In this document: piece after piece, positions 25,849 to 33,229 of the stretch
Layout: every line of letters starts with the position of its first letter
How positions within the stretch are numbered: the first letter of the stretch is position 1
DNA from: Stenotrophomonas maltophilia
Lineage (GTDB): Bacteria > Pseudomonadota > Gammaproteobacteria > Xanthomonadales > Xanthomonadaceae
Direction: 5' to 3'
Assembly: GCF_900186865.1 (NCBI RefSeq)
Contig: NZ_LT906480.1
Coordinates: 2,064,001 to 2,128,000 of the forward strand
DNA length: 64,000 nucleotides
Notes under the pieces: generated by a model
What the model saw: the letters and a program-made list of their open reading frames with translations, nothing else
What the model was told of the DNA's origin: nothing
The model's database searches: none
Translations under genes and position numbers: made by a program

Positions 25849-26781
25849 ATGTGCTATTCCGCCCAGATCACCGCCGCCTATCAGAAGCTGGTCCGGATGA
25901 CCGGCGCCACGCTGTCGCTGCAGGAGTTCGCCGCTCTCTATGCCCACGACCCGGGCAAGAAGCGGCCCAAGACCCCCAAGGCGATGGACGACGCCTTCCG
26001 AACCGGTGTGAGCCCGGCAGAGCTGGCGGTGTGGGCCGAGGTCGAGCAATGGAACAGGGCCGAGGCCACCATTCTGGAGCAGGAGCTGTTCGCCAACCGC
26101 AAGCGGCTGTCCGACGCCGAGCGGGCGCTCCAGGTGAAGGAGACGAAGAAGGCCCGCGAGGACGTGCGGATTGCCGGCAACAAGATCGAGCGGGCCAAGG
26201 CGCGGCTGGCGGATCTGCAGCGCGTTGAGCCGAAGAACCGTGACAGCCGCATCTTTCCCGGCGTCTATGCCCCGGTGATCGTTTCCGAGGCAGGGAAGCT
26301 GGTCATCAAGCCGATGCGCTACCAGTGCCGGCTGGCCGGGAAGCCGGCCAACTACGACCAGCGCTTCCCCGGCACCTACAACGCCCGTCGCGACAGCCTT
26401 GAGAAGTTCTGGGCGCCGGCGTTCGGCCACACCCACGGGCTGATGGTGGTGGACACGTTCTACGAGAACGTCGAGGGGCCGGACGGGAAGAACCAGGTGG
26501 TGCAGTTCACGCCGCGCACTGGCGAGCCCATGCTGGTAGCGTGCCTGTGGTCGCACTGGAAGGATCCGGCCGGCAAAGAGCCTGATCTACTGTCGTTCGC
26601 CGCGATCACGGACGACCCTGAGCCCGAGGTGGCCGCGGCCGGCCACGACCGGACCATCATCAACATCAAGCCGGAGCACGTGGACGCCTGGCTCAACCCT
26701 GACCCGGCGGACCTGGCCTCGCTGTACCGGATCTTTGACGACAAGCGGCACCCGTTCTACGAGCACCGCTTGGCCGCATGA
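25849..26781 (+). CDS. SRAP/HMCES-like abasic-site-binding protein
   Basis: 310 residues from ATG 25849, which places the catalytic Cys at position 2 (MCYSAQ). Other SRAP marks are TYNARRDSLEKF (Asn/Arg substrate loop), VVDTFYENVEG (the GFYEW-like Glu), GEPMLVACLWSHW, and AAAGHDRTIINI (the HDRMPV-like His). SRAP proteins crosslink to abasic sites in single-stranded DNA and protect it. Compared with YedK (about 220 residues) there is a helical, charged insertion at about residues 25-130. Found in a prophage accessory block, it may protect phage or host DNA during replication or SOS. Confidence 0.85.
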   Translation: MCYSAQITAAYQKLVRMTGATLSLQEFAALYAHDPGKKRPKTPKAMDDAFRTGVSPAELAVWAEVEQWNRAEATILEQELFANRKRLSDAERALQVKETKKAREDVRIAGNKIERAKARLADLQRVEPKNRDSRIFPGVYAPVIVSEAGKLVIKPMRYQCRLAGKPANYDQRFPGTYNARRDSLEKFWAPAFGHTHGLMVVDTFYENVEGPDGKNQVVQFTPRTGEPMLVACLWSHWKDPAGKEPDLLSFAAITDDPEPEVAAAGHDRTIINIKPEHVDAWLNPDPADLASLYRIFDDKRHPFYEHRLAA

Positions 26782-26810
26782 TCACGTCGATCGAGCTTCA
26801 ACGGGTCTGT

Positions 26811-28346
26811 TCAGGACTGTTGGGACACTGTACCGCCGATGGTGCTGATGGGGGGAGTCAATCGAACGAACTCTCGCGCGTATGCCCATGGATTGACGTT
26901 GTCTGCGTCTCGGACTCTGATGGCCGTTATCGCTCGGTAGCATTGCTCGGCGCCAGAGATCAAAGTGCGGCCCAGGCCACCAAGAACGCTATGCCACTGC
27001 TCGGTGATCTCCTCTTCGTAGCGATTGCGCTGTGAGAGAGATGCCCCTGTCATCAGGCTGGCCTTGTTGAAGAATCCCTTCAGTGCATCCCACTGTTCGG
27101 TTTTGCGGAGACGGCCATACATCTCCTGCAGCCATTGCGGGTCAGAGGTTGTTGGAATATATAGCTCAGATTCTTCAATCAACAGTCTAAAGCCCTCTGG
27201 ATATCCAAATCGAAGGCAAGATACGAAGCAGTCCACCGCGGGGATGGTTGCTCCGTTTTTGTCTCTAGAGTGAACGAACGCCGTAAGCATGGTCAATGCT
27301 TGGCCGGTGTCTCGCAAACTCAATTTCATTGCTGAGACCATGGCCGGGAAGTGCTCTAGGTATTCGCCTTTGTCGAGTTCATCCCTAGGTATTTCATTCA
27401 TGAAATCGGATAAGTTGGAGAGGTAGCAAGGGAATTTGCGAAATTCCCTTCGCTCCAGTGGTTCCACATTGGGCATGAGGTGCCTGGCGATTACATGCTT
27501 CGCATAAGTGTTGACGCAAGGCGCTGACAAGTGAAACTCGTAGTCAAAGAACTTCCTGAGATAAAGCTCTCCTTCGACGTGTGCCCCGTAAACAGTCCGA
27601 ACAGCTGAAGGAAGGTTTCCGCGATCTGTCGCTATAAGGAAGGTTACGCCCGGAATATCAAAGTAGTGTTTGATTCTCTCGAGCATCTTAATTGCATAGT
27701 CGGGACGACACCTGTCTAGCTCATCGATGATGAGGAGTATCGGCAGCACCGGACCGTTCTTTTTCCGTCGTGCTAGTAGGTCTCGGGCTTCAGCTAACGC
27801 TTCTCGGAAATTTGGTTCTGCTCTACGCCTTTCGTCTTGCGCATCAAGCAGGCGTTCCCCCAAGTCTCCTACGCCAGCTGCAGCAGTTCCGATCCCTGCT
27901 CCAGGGAGCATGAGCTCAGCTGCAATCGCAACAGCAGGCATGACCAACTTTGAGCCTTTGTCGGCAATTGCAGTGATGGTTTTTCCGAAGGCGCCTTTAA
28001 TCTCCGAGCTTTTCGCTTGGGTCGCCTTCCTCTCCAAAGATAACTTTATCTCTGAAATGATCGTCAACAAAGGGTCTTGGGATTCGTCATTCTTCCACGC
28101 GTCGATGGAGATTGATGGTATGGCGAATTCGTTCTTTATGTGTACTTGGAGCCTCTTTAGAAAGGTTGTCTTTCCAGATCCCCAAGGAGCCTGAAGCGAC
28201 AAGACCAGTGGATCTGTGACGCTTGATGCGATTAATCGCGACAGCATCTCTGCATCCCTCTTTCTGTCAAATGGATCATCCTTCCAGGCATCCGTTTCTG
28301 AAATGTGGGGCTGGTCTGGCTTCTTCAACAATGAGTTCATTTTCAT
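26811..28346 (-). CDS. KAP-family P-loop NTPase
   Basis: 511 residues. Walker A is APWGSGKTT (about 53-61), Walker B is LLIIDELDRCRPDYA (about 204-218). Between them lies a hydrophobic segment (about 134-160), the membrane insertion typical of KAP NTPases. RDAEML near the N-terminus and RKFFDYEFHL after Walker B also fit. Other KAP proteins include F-plasmid PifA, which blocks T7. The gene is visibly more AT-rich than the phage structural genes and is read against them, so it is a late-acquired lysogen gene. A superinfection-exclusion role is inferred, not shown. Confidence 0.88.
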   Translation of the reverse strand: MKMNSLLKKPDQPHISETDAWKDDPFDRKRDAEMLSRLIASSVTDPLVLSLQAPWGSGKTTFLKRLQVHIKNEFAIPSISIDAWKNDESQDPLLTIISEIKLSLERKATQAKSSEIKGAFGKTITAIADKGSKLVMPAVAIAAELMLPGAGIGTAAAGVGDLGERLLDAQDERRRAEPNFREALAEARDLLARRKKNGPVLPILLIIDELDRCRPDYAIKMLERIKHYFDIPGVTFLIATDRGNLPSAVRTVYGAHVEGELYLRKFFDYEFHLSAPCVNTYAKHVIARHLMPNVEPLERREFRKFPCYLSNLSDFMNEIPRDELDKGEYLEHFPAMVSAMKLSLRDTGQALTMLTAFVHSRDKNGATIPAVDCFVSCLRFGYPEGFRLLIEESELYIPTTSDPQWLQEMYGRLRKTEQWDALKGFFNKASLMTGASLSQRNRYEEEITEQWHSVLGGLGRTLISGAEQCYRAITAIRVRDADNVNPWAYAREFVRLTPPISTIGGTVSQQS

Positions 28347-28498
28347 TCCGTTGAGGTGGGTGTTCGAGCTTGGGGCGCGTAGCGCTTAAGATATCGCACA
28401 CCCCTGGTCGTTCCGCTAGTACCGTTCGGCGGCAGCAGATCACGCGCGGTGGTTTTTGGGAAATATGTTATGACTCGTTGAGAGCACTGAGCTGAGTA

Positions 28499-28618
28499 GT
28501 GCGGCTGGACCGCGTGGACTGGACCAGGTTCAATCAGCGCGGCATTGCGGACGACGTAATCGCTACCGAGATGGATCTGCTGGTGGCGTTCATGGCGCCG
28601 TTTGTCATAGCAGCCTAA
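28499..28618 (+). CDS. Possible small or remnant coding sequence
   Basis: 39 residues from GTG 28499 (VRLDRVDWTRFNQRGIADDV, then IATEMDLLVAFMAPFVIAA). It looks like real protein sequence but is preceded by an in-frame stop and no RBS, so it may be the end of a decayed gene. Its 3-prime end meets the convergent gene at 28615. The rest of 28347-28614 shows no other feature. Confidence 0.25.
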   Translation: MRLDRVDWTRFNQRGIADDVIATEMDLLVAFMAPFVIAA

Positions 28619-28890
28619 GGAGGCGTGTTCCCTGCGCCTATTTGCTCGGTAAGAACCGTGAGCGATTGTTGAAAGGCGGCAGCGAATAGGTCGCCTCCAT
28701 CCTCTCTGTGCTTGGCCGCCATGCTCGGCAGTAGTCGCAGCCAGTTTTCGGTCAGCCGCTCAGGCTCGGGGTGGGTCAGTACGCAGATTCGCAACGCGTA
28801 CTCCATCGCCTTGAGGTAGCCGCGGTGCATCTCGAGTCCGGCCTCGCAGGTCTGGAGGCGATCAAGTATTTCCGTGATTTCGGCGGTCAT
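28615..28890 (-). CDS. Small helical protein of unknown function
   Basis: 91 residues from ATG 28890 (complement), with helical content and conserved-looking HRGYLKAMEYALRICVLTHP. I shortened a longer open frame because it would otherwise overlap the divergent gene at 28952. The 61-bp gap to that gene should hold promoters for both. No domain recognised. Confidence 0.55.
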   Translation of the reverse strand: MTAEITEILDRLQTCEAGLEMHRGYLKAMEYALRICVLTHPEPERLTENWLRLLPSMAAKHREDGGDLFAAAFQQSLTVLTEQIGAGNTPP

Positions 28891-28951
28891 GGCGGTCTCG
28901 ACAGGCTGGGCGGGGAAGGCGATAGTCTGCGGACCTCTAGACGAGTCCGCT

Positions 28952-29566
28952 ATGAGCATCCTCAACGTTCTGATCAGCCGTGACCAGCTTGTCGTTGCGG
29001 TGGACACCCTTGCGGAGGATGCCTTGACCGGCGCCCACTCTGCTGGCGCCAAGATGCTCCTGATACCGCAGCACAACATGCTGCTGGCGACGAGAGGTGC
29101 GGCCCAGTTCTTCCTGAAGATCTACGAGCTGGTCCTGCAGGCCAGCTTCCGTGCGGATTTCTCCATTGAGAAGCTGTCCGCCGAGATGGGATCTGTAATG
29201 GACCAGCTATGGCTGAACTACGAGAAGGCCGCGGCGGAGGCTGACCTGCCAATCGAACAGCTGGGGACCGAGATCATCCTGGGCGGGTGGTCGTCGGGAA
29301 GTGGCAGGATGATGGCCACTGCCTATGCTAAGAGCGACAGTCGGCGCGCAACCACGGTCCAGCCGATCGGTGGTCACTTCGCGTCCCCAGGTGACCCACT
29401 CAAGGGCGTCGCGCCCAGCATGCTGCAGTCCGATCTGATGACGGCTGGGCGGCTCCAGGCCAACTACCTCAATGAGCAGATGGGGCGGCAAGTGGCCGGC
29501 GGCCGTCTGCTGATCGGATTCCTTCAAAGAGGACAGGCCGTCGTGAAGGACCTTGGGGCGATATGA
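28952..29566 (+). CDS. Ntn-hydrolase-like (proteasome beta-like) protein
   Basis: 204 residues from ATG 28952. The pattern of strand RDQLVVAVDTLAED, KMLLIPQHNMLLATRGAAQFF, a long helix pair, then TEIILGGWSSGSGRMMATAY follows the alternating fold of proteasome-type Ntn hydrolases. Ser2 (MSILNV) could be an N-terminal nucleophile, but a catalytic role is unproven. Such proteins occur in other Xanthomonadaceae prophages by my reading of the fold; no search was possible. Confidence 0.55.
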   Translation: MSILNVLISRDQLVVAVDTLAEDALTGAHSAGAKMLLIPQHNMLLATRGAAQFFLKIYELVLQASFRADFSIEKLSAEMGSVMDQLWLNYEKAAAEADLPIEQLGTEIILGGWSSGSGRMMATAYAKSDSRRATTVQPIGGHFASPGDPLKGVAPSMLQSDLMTAGRLQANYLNEQMGRQVAGGRLLIGFLQRGQAVVKDLGAI

Positions 29567-29572
29567 AGTAGT

Positions 29573-29592
29573 GTCCCCGCTCGCGCGGGGAC
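29573..29592 (+). other. Hairpin downstream of the Ntn-like gene
   Basis: GTCCCCGC, TCGC, GCGGGGAC, a perfect 8-bp stem without a T run. It may stabilise the 3-prime end or act as a weak, Rho-assisted terminator. Confidence 0.5.
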
Positions 29593-29670
29593 GATCCTGC
29601 TTGTAGTAGTCAGATGGGGATCAATAGCTCTTAGGGCACATCGCCTGAGAGCTTGGTGTTTGGATGCCGA

Positions 29671-30210
29671 CTACTGGCAAACGTACTCCGTAGAGCTTTC
29701 GAAGAACCTGTCGTAATAGTCGTTGGGATTATCGCCAGAGCCGAAGTACACAAGCTCTGCACGGTAGTAGTTGGTGACCCCGTAAAGTCCCGGTGTACTA
29801 CAGGTCGCCGGTATCGGACCCTGGTACTTCTGGCCTGCGAAAACGTGGTGATACTCCTGGCAGGAATAGCCGCCGCCAACACCTTGAGGATCTGGCCTGC
29901 AGGTGCCGCCACCGTACTTCATGTTGTCAAAACCGGTGTATGCGTCCGTCGGGCACGAGCCAAGCCCTTCCGAACCCCAGTCGCCGTACAAGTAGACGCC
30001 GCTCGGCCCGTCCACGCCGCCCTGGCAGAAATTGGTATAGGCCACCGGATAAGGCTGGATAGTTTCGGAATCCACCCATAGCACGCGGCCCGTTGGGACC
30101 CATTGGCCGGCGGACGCGCTTTGGGCAAAGCCGACCGACAACAGAGCAAGTGAAATGCCCAGCATCAGGCGGCGAGGGGTCGAGCGGGCAGTCCTGCAAT
30201 CGCTTTGCAT
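29671..30210 (-). CDS. Secreted Cys-rich protein
   Basis: 179 residues from ATG 30210, with GGAAG upstream; ATG 30225 is possible. A Sec signal peptide (RRLMLGISLALLSVGFAQSASA, cut before GQWVPT) is followed by a mature part with six Cys and many Gly, Tyr and Asp. It has no known domain. It is expressed against the late operon in the prophage accessory block, so it may be a lysogenic-conversion factor that changes the cell surface or the exoproteome. Confidence 0.65.
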   Translation of the reverse strand: MQSDCRTARSTPRRLMLGISLALLSVGFAQSASAGQWVPTGRVLWVDSETIQPYPVAYTNFCQGGVDGPSGVYLYGDWGSEGLGSCPTDAYTGFDNMKYGGGTCRPDPQGVGGGYSCQEYHHVFAGQKYQGPIPATCSTPGLYGVTNYYRAELVYFGSGDNPNDYYDRFFESSTEYVCQ

Positions 30211-30425
30211 TGAGTTCACTTCCATCTCTCCATGAGTAGGGTAGTGCTGCACTGCCCGCGCAAGGTCGCAACCCCTCATCAGAGGTGCAATCAGAAAACC
30301 GGCCATCTCGGTGTAGGTAAAGCCCGACCGAGGCGGGGGATGTGACACGCGTCCGAATGTGACCGATTCAGACATGTGCCCCGCGCTTCGCAGGATCTGC
30401 GACGGCCAGCCGTATCCTTCCGGCC

Positions 30426-30929
30426 ATGCAGTACTCCCACGGCTTCCGAACCGCCACAATTCCCTCTGGCTGGGTCCAGACCGGTGAGCGCTGGGCGCTC
30501 TGGTACAACGGGCGAGAGACGGCCAGCGTCACGCCTGATGGCGGTCCCGGGGTCCGGCTATGGATGGAAGGCCAGAAGATGTGGCAGGTGAAGGAAGTGC
30601 GCGCCGCCAACGTTCGACAGGCGAAGCTCTACGCCGAGCGCTGGTGCGCGGCCAGGCTCTATCCCGAGCTGCCGCTGCGTGAGGCCGTTGCCCGGCTGAC
30701 CGACAGCACGCCGATCCAGTTGCCCCCGCCACTGCCCGGCCAACCGCCGACCCGCGAGCAGCGGCAACAGGCCCGGCGCCTGGCTGAGGCTGGGTCGAAG
30801 GAGATCGAGCGGATCAAGGCAGCGCTGGAGCCGCGCAAGCCGCCGGCGGAGACGAAACCCCGCGCGAGGGACATCCGCAGCAAGGCGCGGGTGAGGGCAG
30901 GGCTGGAGCAGCTACGGCGGGGTGTATAG
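30426..30929 (+). CDS. Phage protein next to the integrase
   Basis: 167 residues. The N-terminal half is beta-rich (FRTATIPSGWVQTGERWALW), the C-terminal half basic and helical with a Pro-rich linker (PIQLPPPLPGQPPTREQRQQ). It ends 4 bases from the convergent integrase. DNA-binding is plausible from charge alone; not recognised. Confidence 0.6.
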   Translation: MQYSHGFRTATIPSGWVQTGERWALWYNGRETASVTPDGGPGVRLWMEGQKMWQVKEVRAANVRQAKLYAERWCAARLYPELPLREAVARLTDSTPIQLPPPLPGQPPTREQRQQARRLAEAGSKEIERIKAALEPRKPPAETKPRARDIRSKARVRAGLEQLRRGV

Positions 30930-30932
30930 GCG

Positions 30933-32138
30933 TCATCCGGCCCGCAGCTTCACCACATTGCCATCGCGCAGGCCGTCGAGGTAATCCGCCCAGACCTGCA
31001 TCATGCGCACGCGCTCCTGCAGGTGCGATGTGCGGTTGTAGGCCCGGCCGTTGGGATCCTTCACCGCGTGCGCAAGCTGGTGCTCGATGATGTCCGGGCG
31101 GAAGTGCAGGACTTCGTCCAGAATGGTGCGAGCTGTCGCGCGGAAGCCGTGGCCGGTCATCATCGTGCGGTCGTAGCCCATGTTGCGCAGCGCTGCGGTA
31201 ACGGCGTTCTCCGACATCGGGCGTTTGGAGTCGCGGGCGCCAGAGAACACCCACTTGTGCCGGCCGGTGATCGGCTTAATGTCCTCCAGGATCTGCAGCG
31301 CCTGCCTGGACAGCGGCACCAGATGTGCCGCACGCATTTTCATCTTGCTGGCAGGGATGGTCCACACGGCCGCGTCGAGGTCGAATTCCTCCCATTCCGC
31401 ATGCCGCAGTTCTCCAGGACGCAGGAACACCAGCGGCGCCAGCCGCAGCGCCGACCGGGTGATGGCAGATCCGCTGTATGCCTCGATGGAGCGCAGTAGG
31501 CCACCCAGCTGCACGGGGTCGGTAATCGCCGCGTGGTGGGCCTCCTTGGGTGGCGCGAGCGCTCCCTTCAGGTCCGCAACGGGGTTCCGCTCGGCGCGGC
31601 CGGTGGCCACGGCGTACCGCATGATCTGGCCGCAGTTCTGCATGATCCGGTGCGCGGATTCGATCGCGCCGCGGTCCTCGATGCGACGGGCTACCCGAAG
31701 GAAGTCAGGAGCGGTGAGTTCACCTACGGAACGCGACCCGATCCACGGGAATACGTCATTCTTCATCCAGGCTTCGACCTTCTCCGCATAGCTGGGCACC
31801 CAGGGGCGTGTGGCCAGCCACTCATTGGCGATGGTCTCGAAGCTGTCCGAGCCTAGGGCGGAGTGGGCGAGGGCGGCAGCCTTCTTCTGCGCACCCGGGT
31901 CGACGCCTCGGGCCAGCAGCCGGCGGGCTTCGTCGCGGGCCTCGCGGGCGCGCGCCAAGGAGACATCCGGGTACAGGCCGATCGACAGCAGCTTCTCCTT
32001 GCCGGCGATGCGGTACTTCCAGCGCCAGCTGCGTGCACCGGTCGGGGTGAGGTAGAGGTACAGGCCGCCACCGTCGGTGATCTTCTGCGGCTTGTCGCTG
32101 GGCTTGGCGCGCCTGATGGCTGCGTCGGTCAGAGGCAT
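30933..32138 (-). CDS. Prophage tyrosine integrase (DUF4102/P4-type)
   Basis: 401 residues from ATG 32138, the usual start of the family (MPLTDAAIRRAKPSDKPQKI); upstream in-frame starts would run into the arm-site region. The N-terminal arm-binding domain has DGGGLYLYLTPTGARSWRWK. Catalytic residues are Arg in FLRPGELRHAEW, HGFRAT, His in LAHAVKDP and Tyr in RAYNRT. It would catalyse integration and excision at the ssrA 3-prime end repeat at 32302-32320, about 160 bp away. Confidence 0.92.
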   Translation of the reverse strand: MPLTDAAIRRAKPSDKPQKITDGGGLYLYLTPTGARSWRWKYRIAGKEKLLSIGLYPDVSLARAREARDEARRLLARGVDPGAQKKAAALAHSALGSDSFETIANEWLATRPWVPSYAEKVEAWMKNDVFPWIGSRSVGELTAPDFLRVARRIEDRGAIESAHRIMQNCGQIMRYAVATGRAERNPVADLKGALAPPKEAHHAAITDPVQLGGLLRSIEAYSGSAITRSALRLAPLVFLRPGELRHAEWEEFDLDAAVWTIPASKMKMRAAHLVPLSRQALQILEDIKPITGRHKWVFSGARDSKRPMSENAVTAALRNMGYDRTMMTGHGFRATARTILDEVLHFRPDIIEHQLAHAVKDPNGRAYNRTSHLQERVRMMQVWADYLDGLRDGNVVKLRAG

Positions 32139-32190
32139 TGGGGGTATCGCTTCAGTGGGTGCGGTCGGATACCCCTTGATATACCCCCAC
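32139..32190. promoter_or_regulatory. Candidate integrase arm-type sites
   Basis: Three ATACC-containing copies: GATACC at 32168, TATACC at 32180 (12 bp apart) and an inverted GGGGTATC near 32141. Tandem short repeats between att and int are the usual form of arm-type binding sites; they may also repress int. Confidence 0.45.
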
Positions 32191-32234
32191 CGTCTCATGG
32201 ATTGAAACGGATTACCCCGGTCTGCTGCGGACAA

Positions 32235-32278
32235 TAAAAAAGCCCGGAAACCCTTGTGATGCGGGGGTTTCCGGGCTT
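32235..32278 (-). terminator. Leftward terminator between att and the prophage integrase
   Basis: On the minus strand AAGCCCGGAAACCC, loop of 11, GGGTTTCCGGGCTT, then TTTTT. It lies just downstream of the ssrA-end repeat at 32302, so it would serve as the ssrA terminator when the prophage alone occupies the site. Confidence 0.85.
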
Positions 32279-32301
32279 CTCCGGTCCTTTACGAACCGTT
32301 C

Positions 32302-32320
32302 GTTGGTGGAGGTGGGCGGA
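32302..32320. repeat. att repeat shared by prophage and island (copy of ssrA 3-prime end)
   Basis: The 19-mer GTTGGTGGAGGTGGGCGGA is identical to 44835-44853 inside the ssrA 3-prime end. It marks the junction between the prophage to the left and the island to the right. Confidence 0.9.
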
Positions 32321-32387
32321 GCCATTTGCGCCCATTTGCAACCTATTGAAAGCAAACGATATTTAGCTTCCAAAAGGTGCAAATTTT

Positions 32388-32405
32388 CATACCTCTGATG
32401 ATACC
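32388..32405. promoter_or_regulatory. ATACC doublet near the left end of the island
   Basis: CATACC at 32388 and GATACC at 32400, 12 bp apart. The same doublet and spacing occur by the island integrase (44736 and 44748), so these are candidate arm-type sites for the far end of the element. Confidence 0.4.
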
Positions 32406-32428
32406 CGGCATGGGGCCGAGGTGCAAAG

Positions 32429-32452
32429 CACAACTGCTTAGGAGCAGTTGTG
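32429..32452 (+). promoter_or_regulatory. Hairpin covering RBS and start codon
   Basis: CACAACTGCT, loop TAGG, AGCAGTTGTG. The SD AGGAG and the GTG start of the next gene are inside the stem-loop, so translation could be gated by folding. Confidence 0.6.
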
Positions 32453-33031
32453 CGCATTGCATCGGTGATGGTGGTGTTGACCATTTGGCTTGGAGCGTGT
32501 GGTGAGGCACTGGCGCAGGCCGGTTCAATTCCGCCCGCCGGAACCAAACAGGGTTGGGAGCGCCAGCATCTGGGCGACCATGTCAGCGAACCCGGCGAGG
32601 CTTTACCGGATTTCCTCCGACGCACTGGGCGAGTGCTCCACGACTACACCCGCCAGAGCGGGAACGAGGCCTGTGGCGCGATTGCCAGCGACGGCCAGCG
32701 TTTTTCCCTGCGCCTCTACACAGATGGCGTGCCACACGGCTGTGTCATACGGACCAGCGAGGTGATGGAAGGTTCTGCTTTCACTGGCGAAACCATCCAC
32801 AGCCATCCTTGGCAGAAGGTGCTGACGATGACGCCGGCCGCCAGGGCGTGGAGCCATTTCTACAAGGACGGCAATGCCGGGGCCCCGACCCTGCGCAACG
32901 ACGGAGCAGTAGGGTTCAGCAAGGCCGACCGCGCTAACGGAGATGGTTGGCTGATTGCTGGCGGGCAGTTGCTGCACCTGGTCAACGGAAAGACCGAGCG
33001 CCTTGGCCCGGTAGCCCTCTCCACGGAGTGA
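32450..33031 (+). CDS. Secreted/lipoprotein with a JAMM-like metal motif
   Basis: 193 residues from GTG 32450. The N-terminal hydrophobic segment ends in a possible lipobox (WLGAC, Cys 17) or a signal peptidase I site (AQA). The domain has a possible Glu at 73 (GNEACG), HSHP at 117-120 and SKAD at 157-160, the E...HxH...SxxD order of JAB/JAMM metalloproteases. The family relation is not certain. It is the first gene of the island. Its 5-prime part contains a 16-base exact copy of the ssrA T-arm on the opposite strand. Confidence 0.6.
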   Translation: MRIASVMVVLTIWLGACGEALAQAGSIPPAGTKQGWERQHLGDHVSEPGEALPDFLRRTGRVLHDYTRQSGNEACGAIASDGQRFSLRLYTDGVPHGCVIRTSEVMEGSAFTGETIHSHPWQKVLTMTPAARAWSHFYKDGNAGAPTLRNDGAVGFSKADRANGDGWLIAGGQLLHLVNGKTERLGPVALSTE

Positions 33032-33146
33032 TGCAGGTCGAACGCTTGACAACGCCTTGAACTGCCTTAGATCTGGAACGTCGGCAGTTCACTGCCCTAT
33101 GGGCAGCTTAGAAAAATTAGAGAAATTGCTTTGCCCGCCGACACCC

Positions 33147-33180
33147 AAAGCCCTCGCTCGCGCGGGGGCTTTGCTTTTTT
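33147..33180 (+). terminator. Rho-independent terminator
   Basis: AAAGCCCTCGC paired with GCGGGGGCTTT, then GCTTTTTT. It lies downstream of the JAMM-like gene, before the convergent pilin-like gene. Confidence 0.75.
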
Positions 33181-33229
33181 GGCTTGGCTTGGCCCGGTCT
33201 CCCTCTCCGCGGAGTGAACCAATGGCCGT

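Noticed and set aside
32490..32765. Frame containing a T-arm-derived peptide
   Set aside because: Lies within the JAMM-like gene in another frame; the tRNA-like match is only 16 bases and no cloverleaf can be drawn.
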